Assembly (NCBI GenBank): GCA_963775695.1
Contig: CAVZJU010000002.1
Coordinates: 372,001 to 436,000 of the forward strand
DNA: 64,000 bases
Origin: DATBLE01 sp963775695
GTDB taxonomy: Bacteria; Actinomycetota; Thermoleophilia; Gaiellales; Gaiellaceae
Reading direction: 5' to 3'
The notes beneath the pieces are model-generated. The model saw only the letters and a list, made by a program, of their open reading frames with translations, did not search any database and was not told the origin of the DNA. The first letter of the stretch is position 1. Every line of letters begins with the position of its first letter. The position numbers and the translations under genes are program-made. Below, piece by piece: positions 33,342-41,802 of the stretch.

Positions 33342-33692
33342 TCAAGGCATCTTCTCGCCAACTCGGCTCTGCCGAGTCGCTCTTTCAGCCATGGCCGCGA
33401 GCATCCCGTAGGCCTCCTCGTGTGACGGCCCGCCGAGCGCCGAGAGGCACGACGCCGCCAACGCCGCCTCCTCGATCGTCAGGCTCTCGTCCTCCTCGAG
33501 CAGCCGGCGAAGCCAGCGAACGGCAAAGCGCGAGCTCCGCTCCGGGTCTTTCTCGGCGACTAGGGCGGTCAGGGCCAACGCTTCCTCGAGGCTGATCCGG
33601 CCGAGCTCGCGAGCGGTCGCCTCGGCCATGACGATGTTCCCGCGTTCGATCGCGGTCGCGAATATCCGGCGTGGATGCCCCTGCGCTGTCAA
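33342..33692 (-). CDS. Hypothetical alpha-helical protein, 116 aa
   Basis: TTG 33692. It reads GHPRRIFATAIERGNIVMAE, ATARELGRISLEEALALTAL and RWLRRLLEEDESLTIEEAAL. I recall similar small helical proteins in Streptomyces and Thermoleophilia next to mobile or phage genes. It has no enzyme motif. It may be a regulator of the element. Confidence 0.6.
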   Translation of the reverse strand: MTAQGHPRRIFATAIERGNIVMAEATARELGRISLEEALALTALVAEKDPERSSRFAVRWLRRLLEEDESLTIEEAALAASCLSALGGPSHEEAYGMLAAMAERATRQSRVGEKMP

Positions 33693-33831
33693 CGGCCCTC
33701 CCGGTGGGGCCGGACGGCGTGGCTCAGCCTAGATCAGAAAGCGTCCTTGGTCGAACTCAGGTTTTGCGCGGCCAGCGGCTGGGAAGCAAGGGGGGCGACA
33801 AGAGACCGTGGCGTCGATCGCAGGGGGGAAG

Positions 33832-34635
33832 ATGAGGAAAGTCTTTGTGTTGGTTCTAGCCTTGGCTGCTCTGAGCATCTTTGTGGGGCCGGCTGGGGCG
33901 GTTACGAATGGTCAGCCGGATGGAACGAATCATCCGTACGTGGGTCTGGCCGTGTTCGACGTGAACGGCACCCCGTCGCACCGCTGCAGCGCGTCGCTGC
34001 TCTCGCCGACGCTGGTTCTAACCGCGGGGCACTGCACCGACGGGACGAGTGCCGCGCGGGTTTGGTTCGATGAAAACGTCCAAACCAACCCGGAATACCC
34101 GTTCAGCGGCGCAACGTCATACGACGGCGTCGCGAACACGAACCCGGACTTCTGCATTGCTTGCGGGAATGGCCTGCCGGGCTTCGCGCAGCGTGACGTG
34201 GGCGTAATCGTGCTGTCCGAGCCGGTACCGACAAGCGTTGTCAGCGAGTACGCGCAGCTGCCTACAGCCGGACTGGTCGATTCGCTCGCCCAGAAATCCA
34301 GCGTGGATCTCGTCGGCTACGGCGTCTCGGTCAAAGTGACCGGCGGCGGACCGCCAGTCTGGACCGGCCCACGCATCCGGATGTTCGCCCCGACCCAACT
34401 CGTCTCCGGGAACTTCGTCCACAGTGACGAGTTCATCAAGCTCACCGCAAACCCGGGCGGAGGCAAAGGTGGAACGTGCTTCGGCGACTCGGGCGGCCCT
34501 GACCTACGCGGCGGCACCGACACCGTTCTCGCCGTCAACTCCTATGTCACGAACAACAACTGCGCCGGAGTGACGTACTCACAGCGAGTCGACATCCCGG
34601 AAGTGCTCTCCTGGATCGAAAGCTTCGCGGCCTAG
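33832..34635 (+). CDS. Secreted trypsin-like serine protease (S1)
   Basis: About 267 residues from ATG 33832 (RBS CAGGGGGGAAG). A signal peptide (KVFVLVLALAALSIFVGPAG, then AVTNG) is followed by the S1 fold with the catalytic triad in TAGHC (His), RDVGVIVL (Asp) and GDSGGP (Ser). Cysteines pair around HRCSAS...GHC and GTCFGDSGG. Unlike most S1 proteases the propeptide appears to be very short (VTNG). It is exported, so an integrative element carrying a secreted protease is notable; the role could be niche-related. Confidence 0.88.
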   Translation: MRKVFVLVLALAALSIFVGPAGAVTNGQPDGTNHPYVGLAVFDVNGTPSHRCSASLLSPTLVLTAGHCTDGTSAARVWFDENVQTNPEYPFSGATSYDGVANTNPDFCIACGNGLPGFAQRDVGVIVLSEPVPTSVVSEYAQLPTAGLVDSLAQKSSVDLVGYGVSVKVTGGGPPVWTGPRIRMFAPTQLVSGNFVHSDEFIKLTANPGGGKGGTCFGDSGGPDLRGGTDTVLAVNSYVTNNNCAGVTYSQRVDIPEVLSWIESFAA

Positions 34636-34668
34636 CCAGCTCTCAAGACTCGCGGCATTCTGGAAGAA

Positions 34669-34691
34669 GGGGCGCCCACAAAGGGCGCCCC
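34669..34691 (+). terminator. 9-bp hairpin after the protease gene
   Basis: GGGGCGCCC-ACAAA-GGGCGCCCC, perfect, 33 bp after the stop, followed by TCTCG. A probable terminator for the protease. Confidence 0.7.
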
Positions 34692-34801
34692 TCTCGCGCC
34701 TGAATCCCGAGGCACCACCGGATGCACCGCCAGCCTGAACCAACGCCGCGCTCAGCGCGAGGTAGTCGCCCGAGCTCGCGGGGCGGTGAGCAGGCGGTCA
34801 G

Positions 34802-35023
34802 TCAAACCGAGCCCTTCCGCGCTTGCCTCCCCCGCTCGTAATACGCCCGCGCCTTCGCCCGGTCACACTCCTTGCAGATGCTCTTCAGACCCGAAGCCTT
34901 CGACGCATCACGCCCGAACGACTCCCGGGGAAGCGTTCGCTCGCAGGTCGCGCAGTAGCGCCACGGATCCGCCTCGATCCCCGTGCTCGAGACCCGAACG
35001 CGACCATTACGCCTCAGCCCCAC
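34802..35023 (-). CDS. Small zinc-ribbon protein
   Basis: 73 residues from GTG 35023; a longer start at 35074 would overlap the upstream gene by 38 bp. YCATCERTLPRESFGRDASK followed by SICKECDRAKARAYYERG has C-x2-C...C-x2-C with a basic tail, as in phage-derived small HNH/zinc-ribbon proteins. Nucleic-acid binding is likely; it could act as a transcription or excision factor of the element. Confidence 0.65.
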   Translation of the reverse strand: MGLRRNGRVRVSSTGIEADPWRYCATCERTLPRESFGRDASKASGLKSICKECDRAKARAYYERGRQARKGSV

Positions 35024-35036
35024 AGAATTTCTCTCG

Positions 35037-35450
35037 CTAGGGAGAGATTGGATAGTGCGCTCGCAGGTAGGCAAGCACCGCCAGCCCGAGCGGAACGCCT
35101 CTCTCGGCGGGGATTCCTCCGATGCCCGGCCGGTCGACCATCGTATTTCCAGCGGCCTCCCACTTCGCCGGGTCCTCGTCGATCACGCCCTGAAAGACGC
35201 GATCGACGAACGAGTCGAAGGGAGACGGTGGGTTGTCGGGGTGCTTCTGCGACCAGACGTAGAGCTGGGCGACCGCGCGGCATTCGACCCGAGGATCATC
35301 GAGCAGTCTCTTCCAACGCTCGAAGAGACCAACGAAGTCCGATTCCGGGCTGAGGTCGAAGGGGAGGGGAGTCTCATCCGCGAGGTGCAGGTCGTGCAGC
35401 CGAAAGATCTCCCGTGCCACGCGGCAACACTCCCGGACCCCATCGGGCAT
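35037..35450 (-). CDS. Hypothetical protein, 137 aa
   Basis: From ATG 35450. Acidic and helical: VRECCRVAREIFRLHDLHLA, DFVGLFERWKRLLDDPRVEC, WEAAGNTMVDRPGIGGIPAE. It has no known family. It precedes the zinc-ribbon gene in the same direction inside the integrative element. Confidence 0.55.
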   Translation of the reverse strand: MPDGVRECCRVAREIFRLHDLHLADETPLPFDLSPESDFVGLFERWKRLLDDPRVECRAVAQLYVWSQKHPDNPPSPFDSFVDRVFQGVIDEDPAKWEAAGNTMVDRPGIGGIPAERGVPLGLAVLAYLRAHYPISP

Positions 35451-35603
35451 TTCAAGTCCACGATCGCTGCCGCCAGTCGTAGAATCGGATTCGTCAAGTC
35501 AACGGGCGGGCACCGCGTCAACGGCCCCGCCCCGGCACCAGGAGGCGAGTCCTGATGCAAGGCCATTCTGATCAGTCCGCCCCGATCTCGGGGGCACGTC
35601 TAC

Positions 35604-36857
35604 TTGAAGCGCGGAGCGCGCGGCTCGTCCTGGTACTACCGAGCCCGGCTACCTCGCGAGGTTCGTAAGCGGCTCGGCCCGGCGTGGGCGGGCAAAGGCC
35701 GTCCCCCCGCGGGGTACTTCACGAAGCGGATGGCCGAGCAGGCGCTCCAGGCGATCCTTGCCGACGCCCGCCGAGGCACCCTCGAAGGCGCGAAAAGGAC
35801 GGGCACGACGTTCGTGGACGCAAGCGCCGAGTGGCTCCGCTACGTCGAGCACGACCGTAAGAGGCGGCCTTCTGCGATCGCTGACTACCGCGGCGTCGTC
35901 GAGCAGGCCCTTGACCCGGAGTTCGGAGAGCTACCCCTCGAAGCGGTGACCGCCGAACGGATCGACGGCTACCGTTCCCGCCTCGTCAAGGAGGGGAAGC
36001 TCTCGGCGCGGACGATCAACAAGCGGCTCGTCGTGCTCCACGGCATCCTCCGTCGGGCGATGCGCGTCTACGGGCTCCGGTCGAACCCGGCCGCTCTCGT
36101 CGACCGTCAGCCGCTCCGCCGCTCCGGCGACTTCGCGGTGCTCGACCCGGCCGAGGTCGAGGCGCTCGCCCGCGCAGCCGAGAACGACCAGGACGCCGCC
36201 CTGTTCCGGGTCGCGGCGTTCACCGGCCTGCGGCTTGGCGAGCTTCGTGCGCTGCGCTGGTCCGACGTGGACTTCTCGAAGCGACTCGTCCATGTCCGCC
36301 GGAACTTCACGCACGGGGCGGAGCAGACGCCGAAGTCCGGTCGGGTGCGGTCGGTGCCGCTGATCGACCAGGCAGCGAAGGCGCTCGACGGGCTCAGCCG
36401 CCGCGCCCTGTTCACCGCCCCCGGCGACCTCGTGTTCGTCGACGACGTCGGCGGTCACCTGGACGACTGGCGGCTCCGCAACCGCTTCCACGACGCGCTC
36501 GAACGGGCCGGGCTGCCACGGCTCCGCCTTCACGACCTCCGGCACACCTTCGGCACGTTGGCCGTGCAGGCGTTCCCGCTGACGGACGTCAAGGCGTACA
36601 TGGGGCATGCGGACATCTCGACGACGATGACCTACGTGCACCACGTGCCTCGCATGGACGCCGCCGACCAGCTCTCGCGGCTCGTCGCCTCCGCCGAGTC
36701 CGTGCCGCGTCTCCGGCCGGTTTCGGGACAGCTCGGGACACGATCGCGGATCCGGAGAAGGCACCCGAGGCCGAAAGTGACTCAGGTGCTGCGGTCTTCG
36801 AGTGGGCCCGCCTGGATTCGAACCAGGGACCAACGGATTATGAGTCCGCTGCTCTGA
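35604..36857 (+). CDS. int: Tyrosine site-specific integrase
   Basis: 417 residues from TTG 35604; the family start GHVY lies directly before it without an ATG or GTG, so the real start could be a CTG at 35568. An N-terminal arm-binding part (KRGARGSSWYYRARLPREVR), a core-binding domain (TFVDASAEWLRYVEHDRKRR) and a catalytic domain with R in FTGLRLGELRALRW, HDLRHTFGTLA (HxxR) and the nucleophile Y in MTYVHH (about 344) are present. The last 17 residues read through the tRNA att repeat. It catalyses integration at the CAU tRNA. Confidence 0.93.
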   Translation: MKRGARGSSWYYRARLPREVRKRLGPAWAGKGRPPAGYFTKRMAEQALQAILADARRGTLEGAKRTGTTFVDASAEWLRYVEHDRKRRPSAIADYRGVVEQALDPEFGELPLEAVTAERIDGYRSRLVKEGKLSARTINKRLVVLHGILRRAMRVYGLRSNPAALVDRQPLRRSGDFAVLDPAEVEALARAAENDQDAALFRVAAFTGLRLGELRALRWSDVDFSKRLVHVRRNFTHGAEQTPKSGRVRSVPLIDQAAKALDGLSRRALFTAPGDLVFVDDVGGHLDDWRLRNRFHDALERAGLPRLRLHDLRHTFGTLAVQAFPLTDVKAYMGHADISTTMTYVHHVPRMDAADQLSRLVASAESVPRLRPVSGQLGTRSRIRRRHPRPKVTQVLRSSSGPAWIRTRDQRIMSPLL

Positions 36858-36876
36858 CCAGCTGAGCTACGGGCCC
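36803..36876 (-). tRNA. tRNA with CAU anticodon (Met or Ile2)
   Basis: 74 nt on the minus strand without an encoded CCA. Acceptor GGGCCCG/CGGGCCC, D-stem GCTC/GAGC, anticodon stem GCGGA/TCCGT with loop CTCATAA (CAT), variable TGGTC, T-arm CCTGG-TTCGAAT-CCAGG, discriminator A. The anticodon arm and variable loop look like tRNA-Ile2 (lysidine-modified), but an elongator Met is not excluded. It overlaps the integrase 3' end. Confidence 0.93.
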
Positions 36877-37214
36877 TGCGCCACGCAGCGTAACGCGGGG
36901 CCTGCGCTCGGAGCTAGGCCGCCGCATGAGCATGAAAGTCGTGCCGAGCGCGGGGTGAATTCGACACGTCAGAACGCGCTCGCAATTTGCACGAAAAACC
37001 GGCGGGCAGGCCCTTGCAGGACCTGTCCGGAGCCTCTAGGTTTCCGCTTGCGCCGAGCACGGAGCGCGATTAGGTCGAGGCCCAGCCGGGCGGCAGTACG
37101 CGGAAGCGGAAGGTCGGTCGGCTAGGCGGACGAAAGCGCCACCGGCTCGGCGAATTCTTGGTCCGGTTTCGGCCTGGGTGTTCCGTCCGACCGCCTCTCT
37201 AGCGTCCCGCCCGC
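36877..37214. other. Intergenic region
   Basis: 338 bp between the tRNA and the aquaporin gene. No gene or clear hairpin found; tRNA promoter elements must lie in its left part. TAGCGT at 37200-37205 precedes the GTG at 37215 by 9 nt. Confidence 0.4.
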
Positions 37215-37940
37215 GTGGAAGGCGACTACCTCCGCCGCGGCACGGCCGAGTTCATCGGCACGTTCACGCTGGTCTTCGTCGCCGGCGGCGCGATCATGGT
37301 CGGCTCGGGAGGCCTGATCGGCGTGGCCGTCGCGCAGGGGCTCGCGTTCGCGGTGATGGTCACCGCCCTCGCCCACATCTCCGGCGGTCACTTCAATCCG
37401 GCGATCACGCTCGGGTTCGTCGCCACCCGCCGCATCGCCACGCCACTGGCAGGCATCTACTGGCTGATGCAGTTCGCCGGCGCGGTGGCCGCATCGCTGC
37501 TCCTCTGGTGGATCTTCCCCAAGGAGGCGATCGCCCCCGCCCGGCTCGGCGCGCCGCTCCTGCACCCGTCCGTGGGAAGCGGTGCGGGGATGGCGCTCGA
37601 GGCGATCATGACGATCTTCCTCGTCCTGGCCGTCTTCGCCACGGCCGTCGACGACCGCGGCGCCTTCAAGGCGGTCGCCGGCTTCGGGATCGGGCTGGTG
37701 ATCACCATGGACATCCTCACGGGCGGGCCTCTGACGGGCGCTGCGATGAACCCGGCGCGCGCGTTCGGCCCCGAACTCGTCTACAACGTCTGGGAGAGCT
37801 ACACCTGGATCTACTACGTTGGCCCGTGCGTCGGCGCCGTGGTCGCAGCCCTGCTCTACGAGTATCTCTTCCTCCGGCAGCCGGTCGAGGCACCCGGCCC
37901 GGAGGAAACAGGCCTGATCGAGCCCGGCGTCGGCGAGTGA
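37215..37940 (+). CDS. Aquaporin/MIP family channel
   Basis: 241 residues from GTG 37215. The two NPA loops are present: GGHFNPAITLGF and TGAAMNPARAFGPE, with six hydrophobic segments (FIGTFTLVFVAGGAIMVGSG at the start). It facilitates water or small neutral solute passage across the cytoplasmic membrane. A TANNNT hexamer (TAGCGT) 9 nt before the start hints at a short or absent leader. Its stop overlaps the hydrolase start (GTGA). Confidence 0.93.
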   Translation: MEGDYLRRGTAEFIGTFTLVFVAGGAIMVGSGGLIGVAVAQGLAFAVMVTALAHISGGHFNPAITLGFVATRRIATPLAGIYWLMQFAGAVAASLLLWWIFPKEAIAPARLGAPLLHPSVGSGAGMALEAIMTIFLVLAVFATAVDDRGAFKAVAGFGIGLVITMDILTGGPLTGAAMNPARAFGPELVYNVWESYTWIYYVGPCVGAVVAALLYEYLFLRQPVEAPGPEETGLIEPGVGE

Positions 37941-38806
37941 TCGTCCAGTCTCGCCGCGTGGAGTCGTTCCGCACGGCCGACGGTCGCACGCTCTCCTACC
38001 GCCGCGAGGGGGAGGGGCCGGTGCTCGTCTGCCACCCCGGCGGGCCGGGCTTCTCGGCGCGCTACTTCGGCGACCTCGCCGGCCTCGGCTCGGCCTTCAC
38101 GCTGATCATGCTCAACCCGCGCGGAAGCGAGGGCTCCGACCGTCCTGCCGACACCCGCGCGTACCAGACAGCCGACTACGTCTCCGACCTCGACGAGCTG
38201 CGGGCGCACCTCGGGCTGGAGCGGATGCTCCTGTTCGGCCACTCGCACGGCGGCGTGGTCGCCGCCGCGTACGCGGCCGCCCATCCGGACCGGGTCGAGC
38301 GGCTCGTCCTGGCCAGCACGCTGGCCCGCTTCGCGGCCGAGCAGGAGGCCGTGATGGAGGCGGCCATGGCCGCGAAGGCCGGCGAGCCGTGGTACGCCGA
38401 CGCGCGTGAGGCCCTCGAGGACGAGCAGGCGGGTCGTTTCGAGACCGACGAGGAGCTGGGCGAGTTGGCGGTCCGCGAGTTCCCGTTCTACTTCGCACGC
38501 TACGGCGACGCCGAGCAGGCGTACCTCGAGACGCTGCGCGGCGAGGTGCCGGTCGCCGACGCCTTGCTTCTCTTCAACAACGAGGTCTTCACCACCTTCG
38601 ACCTGCGCCCCGAGCTCCCGGCGATCACGGCGCCGACGCTCGTGATCACCGGCGAAGACGACTTCATCACCGGGCCCGCCTGCGCGGCCGACTTCGCGGG
38701 CATTCGCGATCAGTCGACCGTGGTGCTGCCCGCCTGCGGCCACTTCATCTTCGTCGAGGCGCCTGACGGGTTTCGCGACGAAGTGATCGCGTTCCTCACC
38801 TCCTGA
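37937..38806 (+). CDS. Alpha/beta hydrolase (proline iminopeptidase-like)
   Basis: 289 residues; GTG 37937 overlaps the aquaporin stop, GTG 37958 is an alternative. HPGGPGFSARYF (oxyanion loop, as in prolyl aminopeptidases), FGHSHGGVVAA (nucleophile Ser), VITGEDDFITGP (Asp) and ACGHFIFVE (His) make a full triad. It converges with the AIR-synthase-like gene, overlapping by 11 bp. Confidence 0.9.
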   Translation: MIVQSRRVESFRTADGRTLSYRREGEGPVLVCHPGGPGFSARYFGDLAGLGSAFTLIMLNPRGSEGSDRPADTRAYQTADYVSDLDELRAHLGLERMLLFGHSHGGVVAAAYAAAHPDRVERLVLASTLARFAAEQEAVMEAAMAAKAGEPWYADAREALEDEQAGRFETDEELGELAVREFPFYFARYGDAEQAYLETLRGEVPVADALLLFNNEVFTTFDLRPELPAITAPTLVITGEDDFITGPACAADFAGIRDQSTVVLPACGHFIFVEAPDGFRDEVIAFLTS

Positions 38807-39839
38807 GCCAGGGCGTGCGCAGGGTCATCGCGCGCGCGATCTCGTCGCTTTCGTAGAGCGGCAGCTCCCGCTCGACTCCGGCCTCGCGAAGAACGAAACG
38901 GCCGGCCGAGTGCGTCACCTCGCCGATCCTGGTCAGCGGGACGCCGATTCCGTGCCCGGCCGAGATCAGTCGGTTGGCTGCGCCGGGGGCGGCGGCGATC
39001 AAGAGGCTGCCGGAGGCGAGCATCCCCAGCGGATCGAGATCGAGCGCGCCCGCAATCGCCTCTGTCTCCGGCAGGACCGGCACGGCATTGCGTTCCACCG
39101 TCGCCCCGCAATCGGCGGCGAGCGCGAGCTCGCGGATACCGGTCGCCAGTCCACCCTCGGTGGGATCGTGCAGCGCAGACACCCCTCCGGCCTCGAGGAC
39201 GGCCATCGCCTCCGGGACGACGGAGATGCCGGGATCGGCCAGAAGGCTCGCAGCGCGCTCGACGACTGCGGGATCGAGCAAGCCCCGGATCCGGTCGCCC
39301 AGCTCGCGGGCGAGCAACGCGGTTCCCTCGATCGCGATCGCCTTCGTCAGTAGAAGCACGTCCCCGGGGCGAGCGCCCCCGGGCCGCAAGAGCGCGCCGC
39401 CGCGCGCCTCGCCGAGCAGGACGCCGATGAGGATCGTTCGGCTGACCGCCGTCGTGACTTCCGTGTGGCCGCCGACGAGCGAAACGCCGCGTTCGACGCA
39501 GGCATCGCGCAATTCACGGAAGTGGGCTTCGACCTCGCCCTCCGTCGTTCCGGCGGGCAGGAGCGCGGTCACCATCATCCAGCGTGGCATCGCGCCAAGG
39601 CAGGCCAGATCGTTGGCATTGACGTCGACGAGGTACCGCGCCGGACTTTCGCTCGCGAAGGTGATCGGATCGGACTTGACGACCAGCGTCGTGGCGTCCA
39701 GGTCGATGGCCGCCGCATCTCCGCCGACGCCGGGGCCGACGACGACGGTCGGATCGATCGAGCCGTACGAGGCGATCAAGCGTCCGAGCAGCTCGGCCGG
39801 CAGCTTGCCCACCGGCAGACGGGCGTCCATCTCGGCCAT
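38796..39839 (-). CDS. AIR synthase-related (PurM/HypE-fold) protein
   Basis: 347 residues from ATG 39839; TAAGCT 7 nt upstream suggests a leaderless transcript. Two-domain PurM-like fold: VVGPGVGGDAAAIDLDATTL, VKSDPITF, LVDVNANDLACLGAMPRW, GGHTEVT and DPTEGGLATGIRELA. The family is annotated as hydrogenase maturation HypE-like or an AIR-synthase relative; no hydrogenase genes are nearby, so the substrate is unknown. Confidence 0.88.
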   Translation of the reverse strand: MAEMDARLPVGKLPAELLGRLIASYGSIDPTVVVGPGVGGDAAAIDLDATTLVVKSDPITFASESPARYLVDVNANDLACLGAMPRWMMVTALLPAGTTEGEVEAHFRELRDACVERGVSLVGGHTEVTTAVSRTILIGVLLGEARGGALLRPGGARPGDVLLLTKAIAIEGTALLARELGDRIRGLLDPAVVERAASLLADPGISVVPEAMAVLEAGGVSALHDPTEGGLATGIRELALAADCGATVERNAVPVLPETEAIAGALDLDPLGMLASGSLLIAAAPGAANRLISAGHGIGVPLTRIGEVTHSAGRFVLREAGVERELPLYESDEIARAMTLRTPWLRR

Positions 39840-39904
39840 CGGTCCTAGCTTAGAGCGGCAGCCCTTGCCGGAGCTCCGTCCGGAGCCGCGCTCATGCTCA
39901 GCGC

Positions 39905-40795
39905 GTGAACGTGGCTCGCGCAGGCTGGGCGACAGGGTCGTTTCTCTGTTACACGGGCGCGTTGATCGCGCTGGTCGCGGCAGCGGCGTGGCTCGGGGTG
40001 ATCTCCGGCGACCACGGGCAGGGTGCGTTCGCCGGGTGGTCGGTGCTCTTCTGGGCGCTCGCGGAGGTGCTCGCGTTCGCGCTCCTGGGTCGTGGTCACC
40101 GCGTGCTCGCCGGGCTCCTCGGATTTGTCGGACTCGGGTTGTTCGCGCTGATGATCGGGGCGTTCTTCTCCTGGTTCGGCTGGTTGCCCCACGACAAGCC
40201 GCTCGGCGGGTTCCACATCGGCATCCTCGCCCTCCAGCTGCTCGTCCTGATCGCGGCGTTCGTCGACCTCGGCATCTTCAAGTTTCCGCTCTTCGTGCTC
40301 GTGCTCGCCGGGCTCGGCTGGTACTTCGTCACCGACCTCGTGTCGAGCGGCGGCAACTGGAGCGCCTGGGTGACGCTGTTCGTCGGGCTCTTCCTGTTCG
40401 TGATGGGGCTGGCCAACGACGGCGGCGACACGCGGCCGTACGGCTTCTGGGTGCACGTCGTCGCGGGGTTGACGATCGGCGGCGCGCTCCTCTACTGGTG
40501 GCACTCGTCCGACCTCCAGTGGGCCTTGATCATCGTCGTCGGGCTCGTCTTCATGGCGGTCGGTGCGGGGATCAGGCGATCGAGCTACGCGGTGCTCGGC
40601 ACGATCGGGCTCGTGCTCGCGACCGCGCACTATGCGATCGGGGGGCCGGTCACCGGCTTGTATAGAGCTGGTGAAGCACCCCGCGGTCCGGCATCGTGGG
40701 CGGGGCCGGTTGCCTTCCTCTGCCTGGGGCTCTTCCTCGCGCTCGTCGGCATGGTGCTCTGGCGCCGCGACACGGACGCCGCCGAGACGGTCTGA
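39905..40795 (+). CDS. Multispanning membrane protein, 296 aa
   Basis: GTG 39905. About nine or ten hydrophobic segments, including TGSFLCYTGALIALVAAAAW, LLGFVGLGLFALMIGAFFSW and LALVGMVLWRRD at the C-terminus. The layout resembles DUF2157-like proteins of unknown function. The end is followed directly by a truncated ankyrin sequence without a gap. Confidence 0.7.
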   Translation: MNVARAGWATGSFLCYTGALIALVAAAAWLGVISGDHGQGAFAGWSVLFWALAEVLAFALLGRGHRVLAGLLGFVGLGLFALMIGAFFSWFGWLPHDKPLGGFHIGILALQLLVLIAAFVDLGIFKFPLFVLVLAGLGWYFVTDLVSSGGNWSAWVTLFVGLFLFVMGLANDGGDTRPYGFWVHVVAGLTIGGALLYWWHSSDLQWALIIVVGLVFMAVGAGIRRSSYAVLGTIGLVLATAHYAIGGPVTGLYRAGEAPRGPASWAGPVAFLCLGLFLALVGMVLWRRDTDAAETV

Positions 40796-40962
40796 GCTAT
40801 GTGCCGGCGCTCCACCTCGCCGCGCAGTCGGGGCAGGAGGCCGCGGTCGACCTCCTGCTCGAGCTCGGGGCCGACCCGACCATCCACGACCGGCTCTACG
40901 AAGGCGACGCCGCCGGCCGGGCGGCGCACGGATGCCCCGATCTTGCGGATCGGCTGGAATGA
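40796..40962 (+). pseudogene. Ankyrin-repeat protein, C-terminal remnant
   Basis: The frame ending at 40962 reads YVPALHLAAQSGQEAAVDLL, LELGADPTIHDRLYEGDAAG, then AAHGCPDLADRLE. This is one ankyrin repeat with the C-terminal cap of bacterial ankyrin proteins. No start codon is in frame; upstream is directly the membrane-protein gene. A deletion removed the 5' part. Confidence 0.6.
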
Positions 40963-40969
40963 CGCCCCG

Positions 40970-40975
40970 TACAAT
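40970..40975 (+). promoter_or_regulatory. -10 hexamer TACAAT before yebC
   Basis: TACAAT ends 8 nt before the ATG at 40984, with no Shine-Dalgarno between, so transcription would start at or within 1-2 nt of the ATG. A leaderless mRNA is inferred. Confidence 0.55.
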
Positions 40976-40983
40976 TCGCGTCG

Positions 40984-41739
40984 ATGTCCGGGCACAGCAA
41001 GTGGTCGTCGATCAAGCACAAGAAGGGCGCGGCCGACGCGAAGCGCGGGCAGCTCTTCACGAAGCTGACGCGGGCGCTGATCGTGGCCGCGAAGGACGGA
41101 GGCCCCGATCCAACCGCGAACCTCGCGCTCCAGAACGCGATCGAGAAGGCGCGCGCCGCGTCCATGCCGAAGGACAACATCGAGCGGGCGATCGCGCGCG
41201 GCAGTGGCACCGGTGCGGACGCGGCCGCCTACGAGCACATCTCCTACGAGGGCTACGGACCCGGGGGCGTGGCCGTCTACGTCGACGTGCTCACCGACAA
41301 CCGCAACCGCACCGCAGGCGAGGTCCGGCACATCTTCGCGCGGCACGACGGGAACCTGGCGGAGTCGGGCGCAGTCGCCTGGCTGTTCGAGCGGAAGGGC
41401 GTCGTCCTCGTCGACGCCGGCTCGACGGACGAGGACGAGCTGACGCTCGCGGCCGCCGATGCCGGCGCCGAGGACGTGGGCGAGGAGGGCTCGTCATTCG
41501 AGGTCACGTGCGCGCCGGAGGACCTGCACGCCGTTCGCGAGGGGCTGGAGGCGGCCGGCATCGCGGTCACCGACGCCGAGGTGACGATGCTCCCGAAGAC
41601 GACCGTCGCCGTCGAGGACGAGACGGTCGCGCGCAAGGTGCTGAGGCTGATCGACGGGCTGGAGGAGAACGACGACGTCCAGGAGGTCTACGCGAACTTC
41701 GACATCCCGGAGCGCGTCCTGGAGGCGGTCGCGGTCTAG
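40984..41739 (+). CDS. yebC: YebC/PmpR family regulatory protein
   Basis: 251 residues, the usual length. Hallmarks: MSGHSKWSSIKHKKGAADAK at the start, QNAIEKARAASMPKDNIERA, YEGYGPGGVAVYVDVLTDNR, and the C-terminal DDVQEVYANFD. YebC proteins are transcription- or translation-related factors often placed upstream of ruvC, as here: only an IS element separates it from ruvCAB. The start is supported by the TACAAT hexamer. Confidence 0.95.
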   Translation: MSGHSKWSSIKHKKGAADAKRGQLFTKLTRALIVAAKDGGPDPTANLALQNAIEKARAASMPKDNIERAIARGSGTGADAAAYEHISYEGYGPGGVAVYVDVLTDNRNRTAGEVRHIFARHDGNLAESGAVAWLFERKGVVLVDAGSTDEDELTLAAADAGAEDVGEEGSSFEVTCAPEDLHAVREGLEAAGIAVTDAEVTMLPKTTVAVEDETVARKVLRLIDGLEENDDVQEVYANFDIPERVLEAVAV

Positions 41740-41758
41740 ACGCTCGCTCCGCTCGCTT

Positions 41759-41787
41759 CGCGGGGGAAACGGCCGGTTTCCCCCGCG
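41759..41787. repeat. Palindromic intergenic element, copy A
   Basis: CGCGGGGGAAAC-GGCCG-GTTTCCCCCGCG, 12-bp stem and 5-nt loop, 20 bp after the yebC stop, followed by TGCCCCCTTCCC. It is related to 44960-44988, 55597-55623 and 59575-59601. Confidence 0.75.
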
Positions 41788-41802
41788 TGCCCCCTTCCCT
41801 AA

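Larger units (their letters stand above)
32544..36844. mobile_element. 4.3-kb integrative element in a CAU tRNA gene
   Basis: A perfect 42-bp direct repeat (32544-32585 and 36803-36844) comprises the 3' half of the tRNA up to the anticodon loop. The right copy belongs to a complete tRNA, the left is the displaced half. Just inside each end lies a CGGGACA direct repeat. The integrase gene reads into the right att site. Cargo: a secreted protein, a 116-aa protein, a secreted trypsin, a zinc-ribbon protein and a 137-aa protein. No replication, conjugation or excisionase gene is recognised, so it would be a minimal mobilisable island or satellite. Confidence 0.85.
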
